Both the position numbers and the translations under genes were made by a program. A DNA stretch of 64,000 nt from Cellulomonas gilvus ATCC 13127 (GTDB taxonomy: Bacteria; Actinomycetota; Actinomycetes; Actinomycetales; Cellulomonadaceae): contig NC_015671.1 in the NCBI RefSeq assembly GCF_000218545.1, positions 806,001-870,000 on the forward strand, written 5' to 3'. A model generated the notes under the pieces. It had not been told where the DNA came from, searched no databases, and was given only the letters and a program-made list of their open reading frames with translations. Below, piece after piece: positions 54,018 to 62,961 of the stretch. Position 1 is the first letter of the stretch. Each line of letters begins with the position of its first letter.

Positions 54018-55040
54018 TCAGGCCGGGCGGGCGATCCAGTCGTCGACGCCCGCGAGCAGGCGGCGCCGCACGTCGTCCCGGGCCCGGCTCGCGCGGATCG
54101 ACGCGCGGGCCAGGTCCGCGAGCGCGGCGTCGTCGAACCCGTGCTCGTCGCGAGCGGTGCGGTACTGCTCGACCAGGCGGGACCGGAACAGCAGCGGGTC
54201 GTCGGCCCCGAGCGCCACGAGCGCTCCCGCGTCGACCAGCGCCCGCAGCGGCACCTGGCCGGCGTGCGCGTACACGCCCAGCGACACGTTGGACGCGGGG
54301 CAGACCTCGAGCGCGGTGCCCGCCTCGGCGAGCCGCGCGAGCAGCGCCGGGTCCTCCGCGGCGCGCACGCCGTGCCCCAGGCGGTCCGGTCGCAGGTGCT
54401 CGACGACGTCGTGCACGTGGCCAGGGCCGAGCAGCTCACCGCCGTGCGGGACCGCGGCCAGACCCGCGCGGCGGGCGATCGCGAACGCGGGCTCGAACGC
54501 GGCCGTGTCACCGCGCCGCTCGTCGTTCGAGAGCCCGAACCCGACGACGTCGCCGGGACCGTCACCCGCGTGGCGCGCGGCGAGCCGGGCCAGCGTGCGC
54601 GCCTCGAGCTCGTGCCGCATGCGCGAGGCCGCGACGACCACGCCCACGTCGACGCCCTCGCGGGCGCTCGCCGCGCGGGCCTCGTCCAGGACGATCTCGA
54701 GCGCCGGGGTGATGCCGCCGACGAACGGCGCGTACGACGTGGGGTCCACCTGGATCTCGAGGCGTCCCGAGCCCTCGGCCGCGTCGTCGGCGACCGCCTC
54801 CGCGATGATGCGGCGCATGTCCGCCTCGCCGCGCACGCACGCGCGTGCCGCGTCGTACAGGCGCTGGAACCGGAACCAGCCGCGCTCGTCGGCCGGGACC
54901 TTGAGCGGGTCGGCGTCCAGGAGCGCCGCCGGCAGACGGATGCCGTGCCGCTGCGCGAGCTCGGCCAACGTGCTCACGCGCATCGACCCGGTGAAGTGCA
55001 GGTGCAGGTGCGCCTTGGGCAACTGGGTGAGATCGCGCAC
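54018..55040 (-). CDS. Adenosine deaminase-family amidohydrolase
   Basis: 340 residues from the GTG, matching the family length. Zinc ligands His13 and His15 in KAHLHLHFTGS, then PHGGE, RLGHG, ASNVSLG and the active-site pair in GADDPL. The usual HxHLDG is HLHFTG here, so the Asp that contacts the nucleoside sugar is Thr17; substrate preference may differ from classic adenosine deaminase. Convergent with murB and divergent from the repeat-containing membrane protein. Upstream in-frame codons exist but add no conserved sequence. Confidence 0.82.
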   Translation of the reverse strand: MRDLTQLPKAHLHLHFTGSMRVSTLAELAQRHGIRLPAALLDADPLKVPADERGWFRFQRLYDAARACVRGEADMRRIIAEAVADDAAEGSGRLEIQVDPTSYAPFVGGITPALEIVLDEARAASAREGVDVGVVVAASRMRHELEARTLARLAARHAGDGPGDVVGFGLSNDERRGDTAAFEPAFAIARRAGLAAVPHGGELLGPGHVHDVVEHLRPDRLGHGVRAAEDPALLARLAEAGTALEVCPASNVSLGVYAHAGQVPLRALVDAGALVALGADDPLLFRSRLVEQYRTARDEHGFDDAALADLARASIRASRARDDVRRRLLAGVDDWIARPA

Positions 55041-55190
55041 GCGGGTCAGTGTGCCAGCAGGCCGCGGCGCCTCGGACGGGTGAACTGCACGTGTCCGATG
55101 TGGATGGGCGAAGCGCCTGGAGTGTCCGGGTCCGTAGGATGACCCGGCCCGTACCACGGGAACCCATCGTCTGCTCAGGGGAGCCGTTAC

Positions 55191-57227
55191 ATGCACCAGG
55201 ACCCGCTCGCCGCGCTCGTCGCGGATCCGTCGACGCCACCGGCGCAGCTGGCGCGCATCGCCACCGAGCGGCCGGACCTGCGTGTCCAGGTCGCGCAGCA
55301 CCCGGCGGCCTACCCCGCTCTGCTGGACTGGCTCCGCGGTCAGGGCGACCCCGCGGTCGTCGCGGCGGTCGCCCAGCGCGCCGCGCAGGCGGCTCCGGCC
55401 GCCCCGGCTGCCCCCGCCGCGCCGCCGGCCGCGCCCGCACCCGTCGCGCAGTCCGCCGGCTCGGCGCAGCCGACGGTCCCCACGGCCCAGGAGGGCGGCG
55501 AGGCGTGGGAGCCCAAGCCGATCGTGCCCGCCCCGTGGCAGCCCCAGCAGGCGCAGCCGGGCACGGCGCCCGACGGGACGTACGCGGCTGCCGCCGGCTA
55601 CGCGCAGCCCGGGATGACGCTCGTGGGCGACGGGACCCCGGCGGCTCCGCGCCGCCGTCGCGGTCTGATCATCGGCGTGGCCGCGGGTGTGGTGCTGCTG
55701 CTCGGCGGTGGTGCGTACGCGGCGTGGACGATGTTCTTCGACAAGATCAACGGCGCACCGTCGGCCCAGGCCGCCGTGACGCAGCTGATCGAGGGTGTCG
55801 CGGACAAGGACGGCGTGGCCATCTACGGCGCGATGTCGCCGTCCGAGGTCGCGGCGTTCCGGGACGCGTACGAGTCGGTCGCGGACCTGGGCGAGACCGA
55901 CGAGTCGGCGACGGAGAAGCTGCAGGCCGTGCTGGACGCGGTCGAGGTCGACCTCGAGGGCCTCGAGGTCGAGGTCGAGGAGGTCGACGAGGGCCTCGCG
56001 AAGGTCTCCGTGACCGGTGGCTCGCTCAAGGTCGACGCCGACGCGGACAAGCTGTTCGACGCCATGATCGACCTCTACAGCGTCAGCCCCGGGGGCGAGC
56101 AGACCGCGGAGATGCTCGAGTCCAGCCGGGACGACGCGGTCGACGCGCTCCAGGACGAGCTGCCCTGGAAGGTGACCGCCGACGAGCTGGAGATGACGCT
56201 CGACTCCGAGGAGCAGCAGCCCTTCCTCATGGCGGTCGAGGAGGGCGGCAAGTGGTACGTCAGCCCGATGATGACGATCGGCGAGTACGCCACCGTCGCC
56301 ACGGGTGGCACGCGCGGCACCATGCCCACACAGGACGCCGCCGACCTGGACTCGCCCGAGGCCGCCGGCGAGGCCTTCCTCGCCGCGCTGCCCGCGATCG
56401 CCACGGGCGACCTCACGGAGGTCGCCGACACGATGCCCACGGCCGAGCGCCGCTTCCTGACCGTGTACGCGCAGGCGTGGGTCGACGCCGCGGACCTCGG
56501 CGGCTCCGAGGCCCCGTTCGAGATCGACGGCGGGCTCTCCTCCGAGGCGGCCGGCGACGGCCGGGCGCGCCTGCAGCCCAGCGACCTCTCGGTCACCGCG
56601 GACGGCGAGACCGTGGTGTTCGACGGCGTGTGCGCGACCGCCGAGGGCGAGACCCGCTGCCTCGACGACTACCCGTGGGCGGTCGAGCTCGGCATGACGG
56701 ACCTCGGGCTCCTCGCGGTCGAGGAGGGCGGCGGCTGGCGCGTCTCGCTGCTGGGCACGCTCGCGGACATCTCGGCCACCACCGGCAAGAACGTGGTCAG
56801 GCTGCAGGACGAGGGCAAGCTCGACGACGAGCAGTGGGTGGCCGACACGTTCGGCGACCTCGGCATGGGCACCGGGCTGGGCAGCCTGCTCGGTGGCGGC
56901 CTGCCGACCGACCTCGACGGGCTCGACCAGGGCCTCGGCCTGGACGACGGGCTGGGCACCGACGACGGCCTGGGCACCGACGACGGGCTCGGCACCGACG
57001 ACGGCCTGGGCACGGACGACGGGCTCGGCACGGACGACGGCCTTGACGAGCTCGAGCCGACCATGCTCGGCGACTACACGCTCGAGCTCGACGGCACGCT
57101 GACCGGCCCGAACGGCGAGAAGATCCAGGACTGGACGTTCGACGGCCAGGGCCGTCTGGTGGACGGCGACGGCAAGGTCCTCGAGGAGGACCCGTGGGGC
57201 CTGGCGGAGTTCGGCACGGGTGAGTGA
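55191..57227 (+). CDS. Single-pass membrane protein with LRV-like N-terminus and C-terminal LGTDDG repeats
   Basis: 678 residues, no functional name. Residues 1-55 resemble the leucine-rich-repeat-variant motif found at the start of several actinobacterial membrane proteins (DPLAALVADPSTPPAQLARI). A Pro/Ala linker of about 60-155 follows, then one transmembrane helix (about 162-182, RRRRGLIIGVAAGVVLLLGG) and an acidic extracellular part. Near 587-616 five perfect GLGTDD hexapeptides occur; the protein ends in a small domain with DYTLELDGTLTGPNGEKI. ATG behind AGGGGAG. The outside part may bind calcium through its Asp-rich repeats, which is only a guess. Confidence 0.8.
   Translation: MHQDPLAALVADPSTPPAQLARIATERPDLRVQVAQHPAAYPALLDWLRGQGDPAVVAAVAQRAAQAAPAAPAAPAAPPAAPAPVAQSAGSAQPTVPTAQEGGEAWEPKPIVPAPWQPQQAQPGTAPDGTYAAAAGYAQPGMTLVGDGTPAAPRRRRGLIIGVAAGVVLLLGGGAYAAWTMFFDKINGAPSAQAAVTQLIEGVADKDGVAIYGAMSPSEVAAFRDAYESVADLGETDESATEKLQAVLDAVEVDLEGLEVEVEEVDEGLAKVSVTGGSLKVDADADKLFDAMIDLYSVSPGGEQTAEMLESSRDDAVDALQDELPWKVTADELEMTLDSEEQQPFLMAVEEGGKWYVSPMMTIGEYATVATGGTRGTMPTQDAADLDSPEAAGEAFLAALPAIATGDLTEVADTMPTAERRFLTVYAQAWVDAADLGGSEAPFEIDGGLSSEAAGDGRARLQPSDLSVTADGETVVFDGVCATAEGETRCLDDYPWAVELGMTDLGLLAVEEGGGWRVSLLGTLADISATTGKNVVRLQDEGKLDDEQWVADTFGDLGMGTGLGSLLGGGLPTDLDGLDQGLGLDDGLGTDDGLGTDDGLGTDDGLGTDDGLGTDDGLDELEPTMLGDYTLELDGTLTGPNGEKIQDWTFDGQGRLVDGDGKVLEEDPWGLAEFGTGE
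56949..57038 (+). repeat. Five 18-bp tandem repeats coding for GLGTDD
   Basis: Five consecutive in-frame units of the type GGGCTGGGCACCGACGAC, differing only at third codon positions. The alternating GGG/GGC codons suggest that a 36-bp double unit was also duplicated. Confidence 0.92.
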
Positions 57228-57272
57228 CGCGACGGCGGGTCGGACGGCCCGCTGAGCGGCCGCGGTCCTGCC

Positions 57273-57308
57273 GACCGGCCCGGCTCCCGGCACGTCCGGG
57301 GGCCGGTC
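57273..57308. terminator. Hairpin between convergent genes at 57.3 kb
   Basis: GACCGGCCC and GGGCCGGTC pair perfectly over 9 bp between the stop at 57,227 and the stop of the response regulator, whose stop codon it touches. Confidence 0.45.
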
Positions 57309-57936
57309 AGCCGGTCGGCAGGATCCCGCGCTCCATGGCGGCCGTCACGGCGCGCGTGCGGTCGTCGACGCCGAGCTTGGCGAAGACGCGCAGCAGATGC
57401 GTCTTGACGGTCGCCTCCGCGATGAACAGCTCCTGACCGATCGCGGCGTTCGAGAGCCCGCGCGCCACCCCGGCGAGCACCTGAGTCTCGCGTGCGGTGA
57501 GGCGCTCGTCGTGACCCCCGCGGACCTGCTGCACCAGACGCCGGGCGACCGACGGCGAGAGCGCGGCCTCGCCGCGCGCCGCGGCCCGCACACCCGCCAC
57601 GAGCTCGGCACGTGGCGTGTCCTTGAGCAGGTACCCGGTCGCGCCCGCCTCGACGGCACGCAGGATGTCCGCATCGGTCTCGTACGTGGTCAGCACCAGC
57701 ACACGCGTGCCGGGCACCTCGGCCACGATGCGGGCGGTCGCGGCGGCGCCGTCCAGCCGCGGCATCCGCAGGTCCATGAGCACCAGGTCCGGGCGCAGCG
57801 CGCGCGCGAGCGTCACGGCGTGCTCGCCGTCCGCGGCCTCCCCGACCACCTCGACGTCGGTCTCGACGGCCAGCAGGCCGGCCAGCCCCGACCGGACCAC
57901 GGGATGGTCGTCGGCCAGCAGCACGCGGATGGTCAT
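57307..57936 (-). CDS. NarL/LuxR-family response regulator
   Basis: 209 residues. Receiver domain with the acidic pair Asp9/Asp10, phosphorylation site Asp55 (LVLMDLRMP) and the conserved Lys in GYLLKDTP, then a LuxR-type helix-turn-helix of about 145-205 (LTARETQVLAGVARGLSNAAIG). It overlaps the histidine kinase stop as ATGA and should be its partner. Last gene of a four-gene unit with an ABC exporter, which it probably controls. Confidence 0.94.
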   Translation of the reverse strand: MTIRVLLADDHPVVRSGLAGLLAVETDVEVVGEAADGEHAVTLARALRPDLVLMDLRMPRLDGAAATARIVAEVPGTRVLVLTTYETDADILRAVEAGATGYLLKDTPRAELVAGVRAAARGEAALSPSVARRLVQQVRGGHDERLTARETQVLAGVARGLSNAAIGQELFIAEATVKTHLLRVFAKLGVDDRTRAVTAAMERGILPTG

Positions 57937-59180
57937 CGTGTCCCTCCCAGCGGCAGGCGCAGGAGCACACGCGTACCCCGGCCCACCGATCCGACGAGCG
58001 CGAGCTCGCCCCCGCCCGCACGTGCGCGATCGCGCAGCCCGCGCACGCCGTTGCCCTCCAGGTCGTCGTCGCGCAGCCCGCGCCCGTCGTCGGTGACCTC
58101 GAGCTCCACGTCGTCGTCCACGCGCGCGAACCGCAGGTGGACGTGCGTCGCGCCCGCGTGCCGCCGCACGTTGGCCAGCGACTCCTGGGCGGCGCGCAGC
58201 AGCGCGACCGCCACGTCCTGCGGGACGTCGGCGACGTCGTCGACCGCGACGTCCACCGCGGTCCCGGTCTCGGCGGCGAACCGGGCACCCAGGCGCCGCA
58301 GCGCCGCGGGCAGGTCGCCGTCCTCGAGCGCGGGCGGCGCGAACGCGGCGACGAGCGCGCGCGCCTCGGCGAGGTTGTCGCGGGCGACCGCCTCGATCTG
58401 CTCGACCCGCTCGCGCGCGCTGCCGGTGTGCTCCCGCTCGAGCTCGGCGGCCGCGGTCTGGGCCAGCATGACGATCGACGTGTAGCCCTGCGCGAGCGTG
58501 TCGTGGATCTCCTGCGCGAGCCGCGCGCGCTCGGCGAGCACACCCTCGGCATGATGGCTCGCGGCGAGGGCCGCCTGGGTCTCGCGCAGGCCGTCGAGCA
58601 GGTACGCGCGTTCCTCGCTCTGCTCCGCGACGTACGTGACCCACAGGCCCAGGCCGATCGAGAACACGAGGCCGAGCGTCGCCTGGCCGGCGATCTCGGG
58701 CAGGTCGCCGGGATCGGCCTCGACGCGCAGTGCGGTCGCCACGATGATCCCGAGCGTCAGCGCCACGGTCCACATGACGCCGCGCACGCGGTCGACCGCG
58801 AAGAACCAGATCTGGGAGTAGGAGACGAACAGCAGCACGATGCCCAGCTCGACCAGCCACGCCTCGGTGGACGTCACGACCACGAGCACGACGAGGTACG
58901 CCTGGGTGAGCCGCGTGTCGTCGGCCCGCGCGCCGCGCCGGCCGAGCAGGTGGTAGGCCACGACGAGCGTGACGTACCCCGCCAGGGCGGCCGAGCCGCG
59001 CGCCACCGACGGCGCGGTCGGCACCGAGAAGGCCGCGGTGATCGCGACCATGATCCAGAACGCGATGTCCCACGCGCGCATGGAGCGGCGCCAGAACTCC
59101 CCTCGGCCCCCGGCGATCTCCGTCACGGGAGCCCAGCCTGCCACCGCGGGCGCCGGTGGCAGGCCGGACAGCGTCGCCAC
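57933..59180 (-). CDS. Sensor histidine kinase (HisKA_3 type)
   Basis: 415 residues. Five or six N-terminal hydrophobic helices (about 36-185) without a large outside domain, a dimerisation and phosphoacceptor segment with His226 (LAQEIHDTLAQGYTS), and a HATPase domain with NVRRHAGATHV, VTDDGRGL and GNGVRGLRDRA. Such intramembrane-sensing kinases next to ABC-2 exporters often respond to drugs or cell-envelope stress. GTG start one base after the permease stop; ATGA overlap with the response regulator. Confidence 0.92.
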   Translation of the reverse strand: MATLSGLPPAPAVAGWAPVTEIAGGRGEFWRRSMRAWDIAFWIMVAITAAFSVPTAPSVARGSAALAGYVTLVVAYHLLGRRGARADDTRLTQAYLVVLVVVTSTEAWLVELGIVLLFVSYSQIWFFAVDRVRGVMWTVALTLGIIVATALRVEADPGDLPEIAGQATLGLVFSIGLGLWVTYVAEQSEERAYLLDGLRETQAALAASHHAEGVLAERARLAQEIHDTLAQGYTSIVMLAQTAAAELEREHTGSARERVEQIEAVARDNLAEARALVAAFAPPALEDGDLPAALRRLGARFAAETGTAVDVAVDDVADVPQDVAVALLRAAQESLANVRRHAGATHVHLRFARVDDDVELEVTDDGRGLRDDDLEGNGVRGLRDRARAGGGELALVGSVGRGTRVLLRLPLGGTR

Positions 59181-59181
59181 G

Positions 59182-60048
59182 TCAGCCGTCGTCGCGCCGG
59201 CGCCAGCGGAACGTGCGCACCCCCACGACGAGGCCGACCACGAGCCAGGCCCCGAGCACGGCCGCGGTCATGCCGTGCTGCCACGTGCCGTCGACCTCGA
59301 GCACGGCGGCCTCGTCGGGCAGGAACACCGAGCGCATGCCCTGCGCCATCCACTTGAGCGGGAAGACCGAGGCGAGCTGCTGCATCCAGGACGGCAGCTC
59401 GTCGAACCGGAAGAACACCCCGGAGATGAACTGCAGGACCAGCACGATGGGTGTCACCACGGCGCTCGCGGAACGGCCCGAGCGCGGCAGCGAGGAGAAC
59501 GCGACGCCGCACACCGCGCCCGTCGTCGTGCCCAGCAGGAACACCCACGCGAACGTGCCCCAGCCCGCCGCGTCGTCGGGCAGCGGCACGTCGAACGCCA
59601 GCGCGGCGACGGCCAGCAGGATCGCCATCTGCAGCAGGCAGTTGACCAGGACCTGCCCGATCTTGCCGAGGAAGTACGACGACGCGGGCATCGGGGTGGC
59701 ACGCAGGCGCTTGAGCCCTCCCTCGTCGCGCTCGACCGCGATGGAGATCGCGATGTTCTGGAAGCTCGTGAGCATCACGCCGGTCGCGACCATGCCCGGC
59801 AGGAAGTACTGCGGGAAGCTCACGGCCAGGCCGCCGAAGTCGATGTCGGAGCCGTCCTGCCCGAACACCGTGGCGAAGATCGCGAGCATGATCACGGGGT
59901 AGGCGAAGATGAAGATCACGGCGTCCCGCTCGCGGAAGAACGTCCGCACCTCGTACCGCGTGCGTGCGACGCCGAGCCGCAGGGCGCCCGGCAGGGGAGC
60001 GGTCCGGCGGGTCTGCCCGGTGGGGGCCGCCGTGGTCGTCGCGGTCAT
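59182..60048 (-). CDS. ABC-2 type transporter permease
   Basis: 288 residues with about six hydrophobic helices and the ABC-2 signature region SIAVERDEGGLKRLRATPMP, followed by a conserved segment of the membrane domain around FISGVFFRFDELPSWM. It pairs with the ATPase encoded just upstream (ATGA overlap) to form an exporter of an unknown compound, probably a lipophilic drug or lipid. The ATG at 60,048 is supported by that overlap. Confidence 0.92.
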   Translation of the reverse strand: MTATTTAAPTGQTRRTAPLPGALRLGVARTRYEVRTFFRERDAVIFIFAYPVIMLAIFATVFGQDGSDIDFGGLAVSFPQYFLPGMVATGVMLTSFQNIAISIAVERDEGGLKRLRATPMPASSYFLGKIGQVLVNCLLQMAILLAVAALAFDVPLPDDAAGWGTFAWVFLLGTTTGAVCGVAFSSLPRSGRSASAVVTPIVLVLQFISGVFFRFDELPSWMQQLASVFPLKWMAQGMRSVFLPDEAAVLEVDGTWQHGMTAAVLGAWLVVGLVVGVRTFRWRRRDDG

Positions 60049-60932
60049 CGTGCTGCCTCCGTCGGCTGCTCGTGCGTGGCGCCCGCGGGTGCGGCGGGCG
60101 TGATCAGGCTGAGGTACACGTCCTCGAGCGTCGGGCGCAGCACCTGCAGCCCGGGGATCTCCCCGAGCTGTGCAGCGAGGTCGGCCACGACAGCCGTCGG
60201 GGTGTCGGTGCGCACCTCGCGGGGCCCGTCGGCGGTCGTCCACCGCACGACCGCCTGCCGCGCGGTCCGTCCGCCGAGGTCCTGCGGGCTGCCCTGCGCG
60301 ACGACGGTGCCGGAGCTGACGACGACCACGCGGTCGGCCAGGTGCTCGGCCTCCTCGAGGTAGTGCGTGGTCAGCAGGATCGTCGCGCCGTCGTCCCGCA
60401 GCGAGGTGATGAGGTCCCAGAAGTCCCGACGCGCCTGCGGGTCGAACCCGGTGGTCGGCTCGTCGAGGAACACGAGCTCGGGCCGCCCGACGATGCCGAG
60501 CGCGACGTCCACGCGGCGGCGCTGACCGCCGGACAGCTGGCGCGTACGCGTGTTCACCTTCTCGCGCAGGCCGACCGCGTCGATGACCTCCTCGGGGTCG
60601 CGCGGGTCCGGGTAGAACCGTGCGAAGTGCCGGACCAGCTCGCCGACCGTCGCCTCGGCGAGGTCGTCCGTGCTCTGCAGCACGACTCCGAGCCGCGACC
60701 GCCAGGCGCGGCCCGCGTGAGCGGGGTCCTCGCCCAGCACGCGCACGTCGCCCGCGTCGCGCTCACGGAAGCCCTCGAGGATCTCGACCGTCGTGGTCTT
60801 GCCCGCGCCGTTGGGCCCGAGGACCGCGAGGATCTCGCCCCGCTCGACGACGAGGTCGAGCCCGTCGACCGCCTTCTTGGTGCCGTAGGTCTTGCGGAGC
60901 CCGCCGACCTCGATCGCTGGTGCTGGTGCCAT
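60045..60932 (-). CDS. ABC transporter ATP-binding protein (drug/lipid exporter type)
   Basis: 295 residues. Walker A GPNGAGKTT (about 40-48), Q-loop, ABC signature LSGGQRRRVDVALGI and Walker B ELVFLDEPTTGFD, with a C-terminal extension of about 75 residues typical of DrrA-like exporters. Start chosen at the ATG directly behind CTGGAGGC; the frame is open upstream without homology. First gene of the exporter/two-component unit. Confidence 0.94.
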   Translation of the reverse strand: MAPAPAIEVGGLRKTYGTKKAVDGLDLVVERGEILAVLGPNGAGKTTTVEILEGFRERDAGDVRVLGEDPAHAGRAWRSRLGVVLQSTDDLAEATVGELVRHFARFYPDPRDPEEVIDAVGLREKVNTRTRQLSGGQRRRVDVALGIVGRPELVFLDEPTTGFDPQARRDFWDLITSLRDDGATILLTTHYLEEAEHLADRVVVVSSGTVVAQGSPQDLGGRTARQAVVRWTTADGPREVRTDTPTAVVADLAAQLGEIPGLQVLRPTLEDVYLSLITPAAPAGATHEQPTEAAR

Positions 60933-61040
60933 GCCTCCAGCCTGCTCGCCAGGCCGTCGCCGCGGCAGGGTCGGACGACGGGACCGGGGGTCCACCGATC
61001 GGTGGACCCCCGGGTGCGCCGGAGCGTGGAGCGGGCGGGT

Positions 61041-62255
61041 CTAGCCCTCGGCGAGCAGCCGCTGGATGCGCGTGACGCCCTCGACCAGGTCGTCGTCGCC
61101 GAGCGCGTAGGACAGCCGCAGGAACCCCGACGGCCCGAACGCCTCGCCCGGGACCACCGCGACCTCGACCTCGTCGAGGATCAGCGCGGCGAGCTCGGCC
61201 GACGTGGTCGGCGTGACGCCCCGGAACGTGCGGCCCAGCAGACCCTCGACCGACGGGTAGGCGTAGAACGCGCCCTGAGGCGTGGGGACCGTGACGCCGT
61301 CGATCGTCGCGAGCATCTCGACCATGGTCCGGCGGCGCCGGTCGAACGCGGCGCGCATCTCGTGCACCGCGGTGAGGTCGCCCGTGAGCGCGGTGATCGC
61401 GGCGCGCTGCGAGACGTTGGCGACGTTCGAGGTGAGGTGGCTCTGGAAGTTGGTCGCGGCCTTGATCACGTCTGCGGGGCCGATCATCCAGCCCACGCGC
61501 CAGCCCGTCATGGCGTACGTCTTGGCCACGCCGTTGAGCACGATCGACGTGTCGACCAGCTCGGGCACCACGCGCTGGATGGGCGTGAACACCGCGTCGT
61601 CGTACGTGAGGTGCTCGTAGATCTCGTCGGTGATGACCCAGATGCCGTGCTCGAGCGCCCAGCGCCCGATCTGCTCGGTCTGCTCGGGGGAGTACACCGC
61701 GCCCGTCGGGTTCGAGGGCGAGCAGAACAGCAGCGCCTTGGTGCGCGGCGTGCGCGCGGCCTCGAGCTGCTCGACCGTGACCAGGTAGCCCTGGTCGGCG
61801 CCCGCGAACACCTCGACCGGCTCGCCACCGGCCAGCCGGATGGCCTCCGGGTAGGTCGTCCAGTACGGCGCAGGCAGGAGCACCTCGTCACCCGGGTCCA
61901 CCACGGCCGCGAACGCCTGGAACACGGCCTGCTTGCCGCCGTTGGTCACCAGCACGTCCTGCGGGCGCACCGCGTAGCCCGAGTCGCGCAGCGTCTTGGC
62001 CGCGATCGCCTCGCGGAGCGCGGGCAGGCCCGCGGCAGGCGTGTACCGGTGGTTGACGGGGTCGAGGCACGCGGCGACCGCGGAGTCGACGATCGCCTGC
62101 GGGGTCGGGAAGTCCGGCTCGCCCGCCCCGAACCCGATGACGGGCCGGCCGGCCGCCTTGAGGGCCTTCGCCTTCCCGTCGACGGCGAGGGTGGCCGACT
62201 CGGCGATGGCGGCGAGGCGGCGGGAGACACGGGGGCGCGACGTCTGCTGGCTCAC
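61041..62255 (-). CDS. Pyridoxal-phosphate aminotransferase, aspartate aminotransferase type (class I)
   Basis: 404 residues, fold type I. SNPTG at 181-185, [12 protein letters not shown] and the PLP-binding Lys245 in [15 protein letters not shown]; the substrate-binding Arg lies in GFLRLSYAL near the end. It belongs to the subgroup that includes bacterial aspartate/prephenate aminotransferases, so aspartate plus 2-oxoglutarate is the likeliest reaction, prephenate a possibility. GTG start; upstream in-frame codons carry no homology. Divergent from tRNA-Trp. Confidence 0.93.
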   Translation of the reverse strand: MSQQTSRPRVSRRLAAIAESATLAVDGKAKALKAAGRPVIGFGAGEPDFPTPQAIVDSAVAACLDPVNHRYTPAAGLPALREAIAAKTLRDSGYAVRPQDVLVTNGGKQAVFQAFAAVVDPGDEVLLPAPYWTTYPEAIRLAGGEPVEVFAGADQGYLVTVEQLEAARTPRTKALLFCSPSNPTGAVYSPEQTEQIGRWALEHGIWVITDEIYEHLTYDDAVFTPIQRVVPELVDTSIVLNGVAKTYAMTGWRVGWMIGPADVIKAATNFQSHLTSNVANVSQRAAITALTGDLTAVHEMRAAFDRRRRTMVEMLATIDGVTVPTPQGAFYAYPSVEGLLGRTFRGVTPTTSAELAALILDEVEVAVVPGEAFGPSGFLRLSYALGDDDLVEGVTRIQRLLAEG

Positions 62256-62329
62256 CGGGCCATAGTGGCAGAGGTCACGCCGTGCGGGTGCCGCGATCCC
62301 ACGCCGTCCGGCTCGGCGGCACGGGCGGG

Positions 62330-62358
62330 TTCGACCCTGGGCGCGACGTCCCGTACAG
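62330..62358 (+). promoter_or_regulatory. Candidate promoter upstream of tRNA-Trp/secE
   Basis: TTCGAC and TACAGT are separated by 17 bases. A second -35-like TTGACG lies at 62,373 without a clear -10 partner. Either could start the tRNA-Trp-secE-nusG transcript. Confidence 0.35.
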
Positions 62359-62452
62359 TGGTCCACCGGCGGTTGACGTTCGCCAAGATGACCTGTGCCC
62401 GCAGCGCCTCACGGCGGCGGGCGGGGGATCCTTGGCGGGCACCGATCGTCGT

Positions 62453-62525
62453 AGGGCAGTGGCGCAAGTGGTAGCGCAGCGGTCTCCAAAACCGCAGGTT
62501 GCAGGTTCGAGTCCTGTCTGCCCTG
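62453..62525 (+). tRNA. tRNA-Trp (anticodon CCA)
   Basis: 73 bases. Acceptor AGGGCAG pairs with CTGCCCT, discriminator G; anticodon arm GCGGT-CTCCAAA-ACCGC with CCA at 62,486-62,488; T arm CAGGTTCGAGTCCTG. CCA end not encoded. It precedes secE, the usual arrangement in actinobacteria and many other bacteria. Confidence 0.97.
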
Positions 62526-62592
62526 CGCAGTTCCGTGTTCCCGGATCGTCTGGTCCGGCCTTCCATGTACCGACGAGACGCAGAGGCATGAC

Positions 62593-62889
62593 GTGAGCGA
62601 AACAGCAGCCTCCGCGGCGTCCGGCGCCGAGGACTCGGCTCCGCGCACGTCCGCGCCGAAGGCCTCGGGCACGCCCGCTCGACCGGGTGAGCGCCGCGGG
62701 CTGTTCGCGCGCATCGCGCTGTTCGTCCGTCAGGTCGTCGCGGAGCTCAAGAAGGTCGTGCGGCCGACCAGGTCCGACCTCGTCACCTACACGAGCGTCG
62801 TGCTGGTGTTCGTCGCCGTGGTCATGGCGTTCGTCACCGTGCTCGACCTCGGCCTCGGCAAGGTCACCTTCTGGGTCTTCGGGGGCTGA
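62593..62889 (+). CDS. secE: Preprotein translocase subunit SecE
   Basis: 98 residues. A disordered, Ala/Ser-rich N-terminal 35 residues, an amphipathic helix with FVRQVVAELKKVVRPTRSDL and one transmembrane helix (about 66-92), the minimal SecE form. It clamps SecY in the translocation channel. GTG start. Located between tRNA-Trp and nusG as in most actinobacteria. Confidence 0.96.
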   Translation: MSETAASAASGAEDSAPRTSAPKASGTPARPGERRGLFARIALFVRQVVAELKKVVRPTRSDLVTYTSVVLVFVAVVMAFVTVLDLGLGKVTFWVFGG

Positions 62890-62961
62890 CCCCTCGGGGC
62901 CGTCGTCGGCCCGCCGCTCGCCCGTACCGGGCCGCCCCATCGTCGAAGAAAGCAGGATCGC

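Noticed and set aside
56949-57038. The tandem 18-bp repeats as a CRISPR array
   Set aside because: Units are contiguous without spacers, in frame and coding for GLGTDD within a gene; no cas genes are nearby.
62256-62452. An attachment site next to tRNA-Trp
   Set aside because: I looked for a duplicated tRNA 3' end within the window and saw none; no integrase is present.
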